From Macrococcoides caseolyticum (GTDB lineage: Bacteria; Bacillota; Bacilli; Staphylococcales; Staphylococcaceae): a stretch of 64,000 nucleotides of DNA. The stretch covers positions 248,001-312,000 of the forward strand of contig NZ_JAHCPS010000002.1 of assembly GCF_021366795.1 (NCBI RefSeq), given 5' to 3'. Below the pieces are notes generated by a model that was given only the letters and a program-made list of their open reading frames with translations, did not search any database and had not been told where the DNA came from. Positions 18,708 through 27,393 of the stretch are shown piece after piece. Numbering within the stretch: position 1 is the first letter of the stretch; the number at the start of each line of letters is the position of its first letter. The translations under genes were made by a program, and so were the position numbers.

Positions 18708-19184
18708 ATGTTTGAAATCAGCCATATTAAAGACTACCAAACACTTAACCAAATGTGCGATGCTCTGCTTGAAGGAGAAGATGATATCGTCAGTCACCTT
18801 GCGAATGCCAGTGCTTTGCTAAATGAATTTCTGGACAATGTTAACTGGGTCGGATTCTACATAATGAAGAATGGCTTACTTCAACTAGGACCATTTCAAG
18901 GGAAGCCTGCTTGTGTGACGATTCCTGTAGGTAAAGGTGTTTGCGGGACTGCTGTAAGTGAGAAAAAAACAATGCATATTGAAGACGTACACGCTTTCCC
19001 AGGACATATTGCGTGTGATGCAGCCAGTCAATCAGAAATTGTTATCCCCATTTTAATCAACAACGAAGTGTTTGGTGTATTAGATATTGATGCGCCAATC
19101 AAAAATCGCTTCACACAAGAGGATCAGGAAGGTTTAGAAGCATTTACAAAGGTGCTTGAAAAGCATATTGCTAAATTAGTGTAA
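18708..19184 (+). CDS. GAF-domain free methionine-(R)-sulfoxide reductase (fRMsr)
   Basis: This 158-residue single GAF domain carries the three cysteines of the fRMsr family in the expected places: GKPACVTIPVG, GKGVCGTAVS and GHIACDAASQSEIVIP. It reduces free Met-R-sulfoxide with thioredoxin. The start at 18708 has AAAAGGAG upstream; the earlier in-frame ATG does not. The same gene sits between ezrA and rpsD in S. aureus. The palindrome upstream may be its operator. Confidence 0.88.
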   Translation: MFEISHIKDYQTLNQMCDALLEGEDDIVSHLANASALLNEFLDNVNWVGFYIMKNGLLQLGPFQGKPACVTIPVGKGVCGTAVSEKKTMHIEDVHAFPGHIACDAASQSEIVIPILINNEVFGVLDIDAPIKNRFTQEDQEGLEAFTKVLEKHIAKLV

Positions 19185-19191
19185 TAAGTTG

Positions 19192-19219
19192 TTGACATCT
19201 TTAAACAACATGATATAAT
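19192..19219 (+). promoter_or_regulatory. Promoter of rpsD
   Basis: A consensus TTGACA at 19192-19197, a 16-bp spacer and TATAAT at 19214-19219. Transcription should start near 19226, giving a leader of about 175 nt. Confidence 0.85.
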
Positions 19220-19225
19220 AACACC

Positions 19226-19402
19226 TATGTGAATAAACGAAGATAGCAGATAAATATTAAGCCGCGCTATGGTGTCCCCTATGTTGGCGTGTTGTGTAAC
19301 CGAAGCTATAAGGCGAAGACACGGAAAGACATTATATCGGCTTTAGCATTTATCATGTTTTTGTTTTTTGCATAAAAAACAAAAAAGAGGAGGAGTCACA
19401 TT
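19226..19402 (+). ncRNA. rpsD leader, probable S4 autoregulatory RNA
   Basis: About 175 nt of GC-richer, non-coding sequence lies between the promoter and rpsD. It holds several possible helices, such as the AAGCCGCGCTA / CGGCTTTAGC regions. It ends in an AGGAGGAG ribosome site. In Firmicutes, ribosomal protein S4 represses its own monocistronic mRNA through such a leader. I infer the same here and have not modelled the fold. Confidence 0.6.
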
Positions 19403-20005
19403 ATGGCTCGTTTTACAGGTTCAACTTGGAAAAAATCTCGTCGTTTAGGTATTTCTTTAAGCGGCACTGGTAAAGAATTAGAAAGACGCCCTTACGCACC
19501 AGGACAACACGGTCCTACTCAACGTAAAAAATTATCTGAGTATGGTTTACAATTACAAGAGAAACAAAAATTACGTTACATGTACGGAATCAACGAACGT
19601 CAATTCCGCACTATCTTTAACCGTGCTGGTAAAATGAAAGGTATCCACGGTGCTAACTTTATGGCACTTTTAGCATCTCGTTTAGATGCAGTTGTATACC
19701 AATTAGGTTTAGCGCGTACACGTCGTCAAGCACGTCAATTAGTTAACCACGGTCACATCATGGTTGATGGTGCTCGCGTAGATATCCCATCATACCAATT
19801 AAAACCTGGTCAAGTGATTTCAGTTCGTGAAAAATCACAAAAATTAAACATCATCGTTGAGTCAGTTGAATTATCTAACCATGTTCCTGAATACTTAACT
19901 TTCGATGCTGAGAAATTAGAAGGTACATTCGTACGCGTTCCAGAACGTAGCGAATTATCTGCTGAAATCAATGAACAATTAATCGTTGAGTACTACTCTC
20001 GTTAA
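19403..20005 (+). CDS. rpsD: 30S ribosomal protein S4
   Basis: This 200-residue S4 begins [16 protein letters not shown]. It has the S4 RNA-binding motif in the middle ([28 protein letters not shown]) and ends in VEYYSR. It nucleates 30S assembly and represses its own synthesis. Codon use is strongly biased (for example CGT and GGT), as expected of a highly expressed gene. It is monocistronic: a strong promoter and leader stand before it and a terminator after it. Confidence 0.98.
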   Translation: MARFTGSTWKKSRRLGISLSGTGKELERRPYAPGQHGPTQRKKLSEYGLQLQEKQKLRYMYGINERQFRTIFNRAGKMKGIHGANFMALLASRLDAVVYQLGLARTRRQARQLVNHGHIMVDGARVDIPSYQLKPGQVISVREKSQKLNIIVESVELSNHVPEYLTFDAEKLEGTFVRVPERSELSAEINEQLIVEYYSR

Positions 20006-20016
20006 TAAGTTCAATC

Positions 20017-20050
20017 AAAAAACACCAATCAATCGATTGGTGTTTTTTTT
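20017..20050 (+). terminator. rpsD terminator
   Basis: The stem AACACCAATC / GATTGGTGTT, extended by A-T pairs, has an AATC loop and is followed by a T run. Confidence 0.92.
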
Positions 20051-20090
20051 ATAAAGACTTTCTATAAAATAATAAAAAAATATAAGACAA

Positions 20091-20972
20091 TTAATAAATA
20101 CTCACATTATTATTACGTTCTATTTCTTCCTTATCTCTTACGATAATTTCTTTATCAAATGGTGCTACATAATCAGGATAATCTGTAATAATGGCATCCA
20201 CACCTTGTTTGATTAATGGTTCTACAAGTGCTGCTTCACGAACCGTATATGGCTTAACTTGCAGACCAAATTGATGTGCGCGATTAATCAGTTCTGTATT
20301 TACTATCTTAATCGATGGATTATAAAAATCTGCAAAAGATTTAAACCATTGTAAATCCCTATTATGCACCCTCGGATTATCAGGACTAATCAATACACCA
20401 TGTTTAAGTGCTGGTAATAATGATTTTGACACTTTCACTGCATGATGATTAAACGATTGAATCATAATCCTGTCACTTGCTTGATCTAATCCATATTGAA
20501 TTAATGACTGCTTAATTTTTTCTTCAATCCCCGGATAATATTCCGGCGTTTTTATTTCTATTAATATACCAATTGTTTCTCCTTTAAATCTTTGAAGAAT
20601 TTCTTCAAATGTTGGAATCTTTTCACCTTGAAACTTCTGATGAAACTTAACACCGGCATCCAATTGTTTAATTTCTGCGAGCGTAATGTCCCATACATTT
20701 CCAAATCCTGTGGTCGTTCGTTCCAGCGTATTATCGTGGATTGCAACTAAATGGCCATCACGCGTCATTTGTAAATCAATTTCGATGAAATCTGCGTTCA
20801 TGGCTAAAGCAAGTTCATATGCTGCCATAGTATTTTCAGGTGCATATCCACTTGCGCCACGATGTGCAACAGTTATAATATCCTCACTTATTTGTGTAAC
20901 TGAATTAACCTCTTGTGGTACTAATAGCATCAAACATAATACTGCTAATACAAAACTTAAGGTCTTTTTCAT
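20091..20972 (-). CDS. Secreted glycerophosphodiester phosphodiesterase (paralogue 1)
   Basis: This GDPD of about 293 residues has a signal peptide (MKKTLSFVLAVLCLMLLVPQ). Its motifs are HRGASGYAPENT, IEIDLQMTRDGHLVAIHD and IEIKTPEYYPG. I placed the start at the ATG at 20972, 7 nt after AAGGAG; the GTG at 20978 is too close to that site. It probably acts outside the cell on glycerophosphodiesters from lipids or teichoic acid and releases glycerol-3-phosphate. It resembles the next gene upstream throughout, which points to tandem duplication. The C-terminus carries an extra charged tail (about 20 residues) absent from the sister protein. Confidence 0.9.
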   Translation of the reverse strand: MKKTLSFVLAVLCLMLLVPQEVNSVTQISEDIITVAHRGASGYAPENTMAAYELALAMNADFIEIDLQMTRDGHLVAIHDNTLERTTTGFGNVWDITLAEIKQLDAGVKFHQKFQGEKIPTFEEILQRFKGETIGILIEIKTPEYYPGIEEKIKQSLIQYGLDQASDRIMIQSFNHHAVKVSKSLLPALKHGVLISPDNPRVHNRDLQWFKSFADFYNPSIKIVNTELINRAHQFGLQVKPYTVREAALVEPLIKQGVDAIITDYPDYVAPFDKEIIVRDKEEIERNNNVSIY

Positions 20973-21113
20973 CGTCACTCTCCTTACTTTGAGATATCTT
21001 CATCATATCAAGTAGATATTAAATGACTTTTAAGGATAGTATTTTTTTCGTTAATATTATTAAAGGATTTTATATTTTTTCAATTAAAGCGTCATATGAC
21101 TTTACAAAAATAA

Positions 21114-21147
21114 CAAAAAATCGCCTGGCTACGCTTTTACCAGACGA
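21114..21147 (-). terminator. Terminator downstream of GDPD paralogue 2
   Basis: On the minus strand TCGTCTGG pairs with CCAGGCGA (one G-T pair) around an 11-nt loop and is followed by a T run. It separates the two tandem GDPD genes into distinct transcripts. Confidence 0.8.
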
Positions 21148-21159
21148 TTATCTTTAAAT

Positions 21160-21993
21160 TTAATTTGTTTTTTTCTTATAGGGATACATATAATCCGGGT
21201 AATCCGTAATGATACCATCCACACCTGCAGCCATAAGCGGTGCAATTTGTTCTTGGTTTCTAATCGTGTAAGGTTCAACTTTTAGTCCAATACGATGTGC
21301 TCTATCCACTAAATCTTTATTAATCAATTTATATGATGGATTATAATAATCTGCATAACGACGAAATGCTTTTAAATGCGCGTCTGATGTCTTTAATGAT
21401 GCTGCACTTACGAGTACACCGTGTTTTATATTAGGTAATAATGCTTTAGATTTTTTAATATAATCATGGTTAAATGATTGAATAATAATTTTATTATTTG
21501 CGCCATTGGTTAAATGATATTGCTCTAAAGCTGATTTAATCTTATTTTCAATACCTGGATATAATTCTGGCGACTTTACTTCAACCAATATACCTGTTCT
21601 TGCACCTTTATAACGCTTTAGTATTTCATCAAATGTCGGTACTTTCTCATTTGAAAACTTTGGATCAAAATAACTTCCTGCATCAAGCGCCTTTATTTTG
21701 GATAAAGTTGTTGCCCCTACGAAACCATGTCCATTTGTTGTACGTGCCAAAGTAGTATCATGAATCGACACCAAATGACCATCTTTTGTAAGCTGCAAAT
21801 CAATCTCAAAGTAATCTGCATTCATTGCCACAGCTTGATCATAAGCAGCTAATGTGTTTTCTGGAGCATAGCCACTCGCCCCTCGGTGTGCAATATTCAT
21901 TACCTTTTGTTCTGAATGTGATACCGCATAACCTGGTGTTGCTGGTAAAACGATTGAAGCAATAATCATACTTGAAACAAGTGTTTTTTTCAT
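21160..21993 (-). CDS. Secreted glycerophosphodiester phosphodiesterase (paralogue 2)
   Basis: This 277-residue protein has a signal peptide (residues 1-23, ending PATPGYA) and the GDPD motifs HRGASGYAPENT, FEIDLQLTKDGHLVSIHD and VEVKSPELYPG. It ends in the basic tail YPYKKKTN. It is the closest relative of the 20091-20972 gene in the window and has its own terminator. Secretion suggests a role in scavenging phosphate and glycerol. I cannot tell from sequence whether the two copies differ in substrate. Confidence 0.9.
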   Translation of the reverse strand: MKKTLVSSMIIASIVLPATPGYAVSHSEQKVMNIAHRGASGYAPENTLAAYDQAVAMNADYFEIDLQLTKDGHLVSIHDTTLARTTNGHGFVGATTLSKIKALDAGSYFDPKFSNEKVPTFDEILKRYKGARTGILVEVKSPELYPGIENKIKSALEQYHLTNGANNKIIIQSFNHDYIKKSKALLPNIKHGVLVSAASLKTSDAHLKAFRRYADYYNPSYKLINKDLVDRAHRIGLKVEPYTIRNQEQIAPLMAAGVDGIITDYPDYMYPYKKKTN

Positions 21994-22138
21994 GCGCTTT
22001 CTCCTTTCAATTGATATGATTACTTTATCAATAATTTATTAATATTTTTTTAATCCGATGAATGATTTATGAATGACATATTAATTTATCGTAAATCCAT
22101 TTTTACAAAAGTAAATTTCAGAAAAGAGGACTTTACCA

Positions 22139-22591
22139 ATGATTAAACATACTTTTAAATGTACAGCACGATTTTCAGGTGGATATAATGGGGTTGGAAC
22201 GATTGAAAATAAACATTTAAACACTCAAATATCTATTCCAGAAGAAATGAACGGACCTGATATAGGGACAAATCCAGATGAAATGCTGATGTCTGCAGCT
22301 GTAACGTGTTTTACGATTACCATGAGTTCATATTTCGAGAAAAATAATTTATTCACTGAAGTGGATTATGTAAATGCAGTTGCAACCATCTCGATTGATA
22401 GAGGGCTACAAACATACGAAAGTATCCATTATAATGTCTATCTTGTTACGAAAGGTGACCACTCAATAAATATAGAAAAGCTTAAACGTATTATTTCAAA
22501 AGCAGAAAATAACTGTATGATTACCCGAGCACTCAAAGGGAATGTTAACGTTGTAATTGAAGGTATTTATTTAGATGGTAACAGCATTTAA
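22139..22591 (+). CDS. OsmC/Ohr family protein
   Basis: This 150-residue protein has the OsmC fold. The two family cysteines are present (AAVTCFTITMSSYFE and AENNCMITRAL), along with the N-terminal RFSGGYNGVGTIE. Relatives reduce organic hydroperoxides through the cysteine pair, using lipoylated or thiol partners. It belongs to the YhfA/SACOL-type OsmC branch rather than clear Ohr, so the peroxide substrate is uncertain. AAAAGAGG precedes the ATG. It stands alone. Confidence 0.8.
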   Translation: MIKHTFKCTARFSGGYNGVGTIENKHLNTQISIPEEMNGPDIGTNPDEMLMSAAVTCFTITMSSYFEKNNLFTEVDYVNAVATISIDRGLQTYESIHYNVYLVTKGDHSINIEKLKRIISKAENNCMITRALKGNVNVVIEGIYLDGNSI

Positions 22592-22773
22592 ATGCAAAGT
22601 GCATCTACTTCAAGCTATTATAGAATCAAAAGATGATGCAATACCGCTTAAAATAAATTATTATCATATAATTTTAACTTCCTTCTAGTGTACTCTATTA
22701 TTTTATCAGGAAACAAAATAAATCATACAACATTCATATAAATAACACCCCAAAAATATAATAGTAAAAACGA

Positions 22774-22787
22774 TGATAACGGTTACA
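22774..22787. promoter_or_regulatory. cre-like CcpA operator upstream of gltT
   Basis: TGTAACCGTTATCA on the minus strand fits the degenerate cre pattern TGWAANCGNTNWCA. It lies about 65 bp before the likely promoter of the symporter gene. Confidence 0.55.
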
Positions 22788-22821
22788 AACTCACACTCCA
22801 TCCTATATATAATTCTCAAAA

Positions 22822-22851
22822 ATCTTTTCAATTCATTCATATTGAAAAGAT
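22822..22851. repeat. Perfect 11-bp inverted repeat in the gltT upstream region
   Basis: ATCTTTTCAAT and ATTGAAAAGAT flank an 8-nt loop. A T run follows only on the minus strand, so as a terminator it would stop antisense transcripts. It may instead be an operator. Confidence 0.5.
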
Positions 22852-22984
22852 GTTGTGTAAATAAAAATGATATTATTATAACATAATAACCACAGAATTT
22901 TCAGACTACTAATTTAGATTTAAATTGACAACTTTGATTTTTAGCAATAAAATAGTCAAGTACGGAGAAAAGAGGGATGAAAAA

Positions 22985-24292
22985 ATGAGTTCAGTTACAG
23001 AGATAAAAAAACCTAAAAAGAAATTGATAAGTTTGCCGATGCAAATTCTTTTAGCATTAATATTAGGTATTGTTGTTGGTGCAATGCTTAACGGTAAAAC
23101 AGAGTATGTGAATTACTTTCAGCCACTTGGCGATATATTCTTACATTTAATTAAAATGATCGTAGTACCTATTGTTTTCTGTTCACTTGTTATTTCTATC
23201 GCTGGTACTGGCGATATGAAAACAGTTGGCCGATATGGCTGGAAAACATTGCTTTACTTTGAAATCATCACTACTGTTGCGATTGGTTTAGGGATTATAT
23301 TCGCAAACGTCTTTAAACCTGGTTCAGGTATTGATAAAAACTTATTACCAAAAGGTGATGTTTCAAAATATACAACAAATGCTGAAGCAGCAGCACAGTC
23401 AACATACGGTAATCATATGATTGATACCATTGTTAATATTATTCCGACGAATATTATTGATTCAATGGCACAAGGTCAATTGTTACCTGTTATCTTCTTC
23501 TCAGTGTTCTTTGGTTTAGGCCTCGCTGCAATTGGGAAAAAAGGAGAGCCTGTTAAAGCATTTTTTGATGGTTTCTTAGATGTTATCTTCTGGATGACAA
23601 ATCAAATTATGAAATATGCGCCGATTGGTGTATTTGCTTTTATGGCCGTTACGATTATCAATTTAGGTCTTGGTGCTTTAATACCACTCGGAAAATTAGC
23701 ATTAGTTGTTGCAGGTTCAATGATTTTCTTCATTATCGTAGTACTTGGTGGCGTAGCAGCAATGTGTAAAATTAATATTTTCCACTTACTTGTTATTTTA
23801 AAAGAAGAGTTAATCTTAGCTTTCTCTACATCAAGTTCAGAAACTGTATTGCCTAAAATCATGGAGAAGATGGAAAAGTATGGTGCACCTAAGGAGATTG
23901 TATCCTTTGTAGTACCAACAGGTTATACATTTAATCTGGATGGTTCTGCCCTTTATCAATCGATTGCAGCATTGACCATTGCACAAATGTATGGTGTTCA
24001 CCTATCAGTGACAGAACAATTGATTTTATTATTAACATTAATGTTAACATCTAAAGGGATGGCAGCCGTACCTGGAACATCTATCGTTGTGTTAATTACA
24101 ACATTAACAGCGATGAATATCCATCCGGAAGGTTTAGCATTAATAATTGGTATTGACCGTATTTTAGATATGATGCGTACCGTTGTTAACGTTGTTGGTA
24201 ACGCTTTATCAACACTCGTTATCGCACGTTGGGAAGGTCGTCTGGACTACGAAAAAGGTCACAAATACTACGAATCTTATGTTAAAAAATAA
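22985..24292 (+). CDS. gltT: Dicarboxylate/amino acid:cation symporter (GltT/GltP, DAACS family)
   Basis: This 435-residue membrane protein has eight transmembrane segments and re-entrant loops. Family motifs are visible: the serine-rich FSTSSSETVLPKI (hairpin 1), GYTFNLDGSALY (TM7 sodium and substrate site), TSKGMAAVPGTS (hairpin 2) and IDRILDMMRTVVNVVGN (TM8, substrate-binding Asp/Arg region). It imports glutamate, aspartate or C4-dicarboxylates with protons or sodium. I placed the start at 22985, after AGAGGGATG spacing, because upstream codons lack family similarity. The exact amino-acid specificity is not read here. Confidence 0.9.
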   Translation: MSSVTEIKKPKKKLISLPMQILLALILGIVVGAMLNGKTEYVNYFQPLGDIFLHLIKMIVVPIVFCSLVISIAGTGDMKTVGRYGWKTLLYFEIITTVAIGLGIIFANVFKPGSGIDKNLLPKGDVSKYTTNAEAAAQSTYGNHMIDTIVNIIPTNIIDSMAQGQLLPVIFFSVFFGLGLAAIGKKGEPVKAFFDGFLDVIFWMTNQIMKYAPIGVFAFMAVTIINLGLGALIPLGKLALVVAGSMIFFIIVVLGGVAAMCKINIFHLLVILKEELILAFSTSSSETVLPKIMEKMEKYGAPKEIVSFVVPTGYTFNLDGSALYQSIAALTIAQMYGVHLSVTEQLILLLTLMLTSKGMAAVPGTSIVVLITTLTAMNIHPEGLALIIGIDRILDMMRTVVNVVGNALSTLVIARWEGRLDYEKGHKYYESYVKK

Positions 24293-24312
24293 ACCGCTCA
24301 TATGAGCGGTTT
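24291..24312. terminator. Terminator between gltT and hutH
   Basis: The perfect palindrome AAACCGCTCAT / ATGAGCGGTTT is followed by an eight-T run on the plus strand. It separates the convergent genes. Confidence 0.88.
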
Positions 24313-24316
24313 TTTT

Positions 24317-25819
24317 TTATGATTGATACGCTTTCTCTTTTAAATAATCTGAAACGCATTTAATATCTTTATGGAATGGTCTATCTTCAGTAATACTTGG
24401 TACAATTTTTCGATATTCATCATATTTTTCTTTTGTCTTTTCAGAAAGTGCTGCTACCCCTTTTATCTCAACTGCCTGTAACGCTATTATACATTCAATC
24501 GCAATAACATGACGTACATTTTCTAAAATTTGATAACCATGACGAGATGCAATCGTCCCCATTGATACATGATCCTCCTGATTTGCACTAGAAGGAATTG
24601 AATCCACACTCGCTGGATGTGCAAGTGTCTTGTTTTCAGAAACAAGACTTGCAGCAGCATATTGCATTATCATGGCACCACTTTGTAATCCTGGTTCCGG
24701 TGATAAGAAAGCGGGTAAATCACCATTTAATTGTGGATTAACGAGGCGTTCAATACGACGCTCTGAAACATTTGCTAATTCACTTAAACCAATCTTAAGG
24801 AAATCCAACGCAAAAGCAACCGGCTGACCATGGAAGTTTCCTCCTGAGATCACAAGCGTCTCATCTCCCTCGCCAAATATGAGCGGATTATCATTTGCTG
24901 CGTTCATTTCTGCCTCAAGCTTTTCTTTAACGTACTCAAAGACCTGGAAACTCGCACCATGTATTTGAGGGATACAGCGTAATGAATAAGCATCCTGTAC
25001 ACGAACTTCTCCTTGACGTGTCGTTAATTTAGAACCTTCTAACCATTCCAGCATACGCTTTGCTACACCCACTTGTGCATTATTATTACGCACGATATGT
25101 ACATTTTCATGATATGCATCTGTTATTCCATTTAATGCTTGATGTGACAATGCTGCAATCCATTCTGCCTGATATGCAATATCAATTGCTTCAATATAAT
25201 TAATCACACCTTGTGCTGTCATCGCCTGCGTCCCATTGATTAATGCTAATCCTTCTTTCTCCTGTAATTCAAGATGTGGTCTGCCAAGCTTCAACAGCAC
25301 ATCATTACTGTGCTCTACTTTCCCTTTATATTCTACTTCTCCTTCACCAATTAATGCTAATGCCAAATGAGACAATGGTGCCAAATCTCCAGATGCACCT
25401 AATGAACCTTGACTTGGAATGATAGGAATAATGCGGTGATTGATAAAGAATAGTAATTGGTCAACTAATTCTAAAGTTACACCAGAATGCCCTTTTAGCA
25501 TCGTGTTCAGTCGTAAGACCATCATCACAAGCGATACATGCTTATGAAATGGTTGCCCCATACCACAAGCATGTGAGCGTATCAAATGTTCCTGAAGATC
25601 TGTACATTTATCATGATCAATCAAAACATCACAGAATAATCCAAATCCTGTTGTTATACCATAAATGGTTTCTTTATTTTCTATTATTTTCTCTACTGTT
25701 TTTCTACTATTAGCCACGCGAATTAAAGCATCTTCTGCTATTTCTACCTGTTCATTTGTGTGAATAAATTGTCTAATTGCATCAATTGTTAAATTATCTC
25801 CAGTTAAACGTAATGTCAT
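24317..25819 (-). CDS. hutH: Histidine ammonia-lyase
   Basis: This 500-residue enzyme turns histidine into urocanate and ammonia, the first step of histidine use. The Ala-Ser-Gly triplet that forms the MIO cofactor is in [14 protein letters not shown], with the serine near residue 143 of the chosen start. YGITTGFG and the GNFHGQPVA segment are also typical. Three ATG codons lie in a row; the third (25819) has the best spacing from AAGGAG. No other hut genes are in the window, a situation also seen in staphylococci. Regulation by CcpA is indicated by the cre site in its promoter. Confidence 0.95.
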   Translation of the reverse strand: MTLRLTGDNLTIDAIRQFIHTNEQVEIAEDALIRVANSRKTVEKIIENKETIYGITTGFGLFCDVLIDHDKCTDLQEHLIRSHACGMGQPFHKHVSLVMMVLRLNTMLKGHSGVTLELVDQLLFFINHRIIPIIPSQGSLGASGDLAPLSHLALALIGEGEVEYKGKVEHSNDVLLKLGRPHLELQEKEGLALINGTQAMTAQGVINYIEAIDIAYQAEWIAALSHQALNGITDAYHENVHIVRNNNAQVGVAKRMLEWLEGSKLTTRQGEVRVQDAYSLRCIPQIHGASFQVFEYVKEKLEAEMNAANDNPLIFGEGDETLVISGGNFHGQPVAFALDFLKIGLSELANVSERRIERLVNPQLNGDLPAFLSPEPGLQSGAMIMQYAAASLVSENKTLAHPASVDSIPSSANQEDHVSMGTIASRHGYQILENVRHVIAIECIIALQAVEIKGVAALSEKTKEKYDEYRKIVPSITEDRPFHKDIKCVSDYLKEKAYQS

Positions 25820-25864
25820 CATCATTCTCCTTTTTTTTATTTTTCTAATAATTCAGACATTAAT

Positions 25865-25893
25865 ATTATAAATTGAAAACGGTTTCAAAACAA
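25865..25893 (-). promoter_or_regulatory. hutH promoter with cre site in the spacer
   Basis: On the minus strand TTGTTT (25893-25888), a 17-bp spacer and TATAAT (25870-25865). The spacer holds TGAAACCGTTTTCA (25887-25874), a match to the CcpA cre pattern. CcpA bound here would exclude RNA polymerase, which explains glucose repression of histidine catabolism. Confidence 0.8.
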
Positions 25894-25949
25894 TACAAAT
25901 ACCAAAAATTGTATTAAGGTATCGTGTTATCATATTAAAGTATTAACAT

Positions 25950-25985
25950 AAAAAAACCTTCAATGCCTCACCGCATTGAAGGTTT
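25950..25985 (-). terminator. Terminator downstream of the orphan EIIB gene
   Basis: A perfect 13-bp stem AAACCTTCAATGC / GCATTGAAGGTTT is followed on the minus strand by a T run. Confidence 0.88.
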
Positions 25986-26000
25986 GTATACACATCATCT

Positions 26001-26342
26001 TTATTTTAATAATTCATCCACAACATCAGCGACTTGCTGAACATGTGTACCAATAATCACCTGTGCATTCTTACGTCCTACTTTCATCACACCTGTTGCA
26101 CCTGCCTGCTTAATTATACTTTCGTCTACAATCGTATTATCGACAAGTTCAAAGCGTAAACGTGTTGCACAGTTCGTTACAGACGTAATATTCTCTTTCC
26201 CACCTACTCCTTTAATAACGCCTTGAGCAAGTGTGTTGTATTTACTGTTAGGCGAATGTTGTATAGATGATTGATGCATCTTTTGCTCTTCCAAACCAGT
26301 ATTATCTATATTCTCAGCAGTCATCTTTGCAATTTTCTTCAT
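26001..26342 (-). CDS. Orphan PTS EIIB domain protein (glucose/GlcNAc type)
   Basis: This protein of about 113 residues has a single EIIB domain at residues 36-113. It contains the phosphorylated cysteine in TNCATRLRFEL and the ATGVMKVGRKNAQVIIG segment. No EIIC or EIIA gene is adjacent. In S. aureus the region between rpsD and tyrS holds a complete GlcNAc-type EIIBC, so this may be a shrunken relative or a free-standing phosphoacceptor. The start is uncertain: no good ribosome site precedes the ATG at 26342, whereas the ATG at 26276 or nearby is preceded by GGAAGAG and would give about 91 residues. Its own terminator suggests it is expressed. Confidence 0.7.
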   Translation of the reverse strand: MKKIAKMTAENIDNTGLEEQKMHQSSIQHSPNSKYNTLAQGVIKGVGGKENITSVTNCATRLRFELVDNTIVDESIIKQAGATGVMKVGRKNAQVIIGTHVQQVADVVDELLK

Positions 26343-26495
26343 CAACGATTACAATATACATTTCATGTTAATTGTATATATTTTATGTACAATGCGTATA
26401 AATTATGTCAGAATATCAAAGAATCTTCATAAAAAGCTTTTATTATGATAGCGAATCCGATATAATTAATCAATAACTTATTTAAGGGTGATTGA

Positions 26496-26702
26496 ATGAA
26501 AGCTCTTCCGTATCTATTTAAAGGTAGATTAACTGCTTATCAAATATCTACAGCGACAGATATTGATATTGAAATTATTGAATCCCTGTTTTCAGATGAA
26601 CAGCAAATCGAATCTTTAGATAATGACACATATACAAAGCTAAAAAAACTGGAGCAAAGTCTGTTTCCAAATGAAATAAAAAGTAATGAAACAAGTGCAT
26701 AA
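26496..26702 (+). CDS. Small protein of unknown function, possible HTH fold
   Basis: This 68-residue acidic protein has the pattern GRLTAYQISTATDIDIEIIESLFSD, compatible with a short helix-turn-helix, but I do not recognise a family. An AAGGGTG ribosome site, a TATAAT about 30 bp upstream, and a terminator overlapping its 3' end support a real gene. A full-length frame on the opposite strand is less likely because the terminator and ribosome site favour this one. Confidence 0.6.
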   Translation: MKALPYLFKGRLTAYQISTATDIDIEIIESLFSDEQQIESLDNDTYTKLKKLEQSLFPNEIKSNETSA

Positions 26703-26719
26703 CTTGGTTCATTTTTTTT
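26686..26719 (+). terminator. Terminator overlapping the end of the 68-residue gene
   Basis: ATGAAxCAAGT pairs with ACTTGxTTCAT (one internal mismatch) around GCATA, then eight T. The stop codon lies within the hairpin. Confidence 0.75.
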
Positions 26720-27137
26720 ATTTATTATCATATTGATTGAGGAGATATTTCATCGAATCCCTAATCAATTGTTTTAAAACCCTTACATCAATCTGCTCAA
26801 TATCGTTGATATAAACACATGTTTTTCCTAATGTATGTTTTCCTAAGTCTTTTAAATAACGATCACGGTTACTATTATCTGGCGCAAAATAAAGACTAAT
26901 TTTCCCTTTCTTTAAACCAAAAGCAATGAGTGGTGCATCCCCTTCAATCTGGTCATTGAGTTTGTAATGATACTTACCGAATCCTATTAATTTTGGCCCC
27001 CACATTTTACCTTCATAGCCCGAAGTTTCTTCAAATATATTGACTAACTGAATACAATCTTGTTTTCTTTTTTCATCTTCAATCGCATTGATAAATGCAC
27101 TTAAACGGTCATCTTTTTCTATTCTATGTATGGTCAT
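26718..27137 (-). CDS. DUF1801 domain protein
   Basis: This 139-residue protein has the DUF1801 pattern: an N-terminal helical part, then GKMWGPKLIGFGKYHYK, LIAFGLKKGKISLYF and a final GKTCVYINDIEQIDVRVLKQLI. The fold resembles YdhG/FrdA-like proteins of unknown function. The ATG follows GGAGGTGCAAC. It stands alone and is convergent with the 68-residue gene. Confidence 0.8.
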   Translation of the reverse strand: MTIHRIEKDDRLSAFINAIEDEKRKQDCIQLVNIFEETSGYEGKMWGPKLIGFGKYHYKLNDQIEGDAPLIAFGLKKGKISLYFAPDNSNRDRYLKDLGKHTLGKTCVYINDIEQIDVRVLKQLIRDSMKYLLNQYDNK

Positions 27138-27393
27138 GTTGCACCTCCAATGTAACTTTTAATAAATTATACTATATATTCTGAATATTTAATATATTGA
27201 TTTTTCACGTTTTTTATATTTATTCATTCTCTTTTTTACATAAATAAATGCTATAACAAGTTTTCATCCATTAATTGATGAACGGAAAATAAATCGATTG
27301 ATTGCGTTTAAAGACAGTGAATATGGGAATATCTATAATAAGTATTTAAAGCGCATAAAATTGAATTATACAATTGGAAGTGGGTGAAGACTT

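Larger units (their letters stand above)
22592..22984 (+). other. 393-bp AT-rich non-coding region before gltT
   Basis: No open frame of note is present. It contains a cre-like site (22774-22787), a perfect 11-bp hairpin (22822-22851) and a possible promoter (TTGTGT at 22853-22858, 18-bp spacer, TATAAC). Nothing else recognisable is visible in the first 150 bp. Confidence 0.5.

Noticed and set aside
20561-21015. Frames overlapping the secreted GDPD paralogue 1
   Set aside because: They are out-of-frame or antisense readings of the conserved phosphodiesterase gene without translation signals.
27258-27385. An open stretch of about 40 codons upstream of the 75-residue gene
   Set aside because: No start codon or ribosome site fits, and I do not recognise the translation. 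It might be a gene remnant but cannot be supported.
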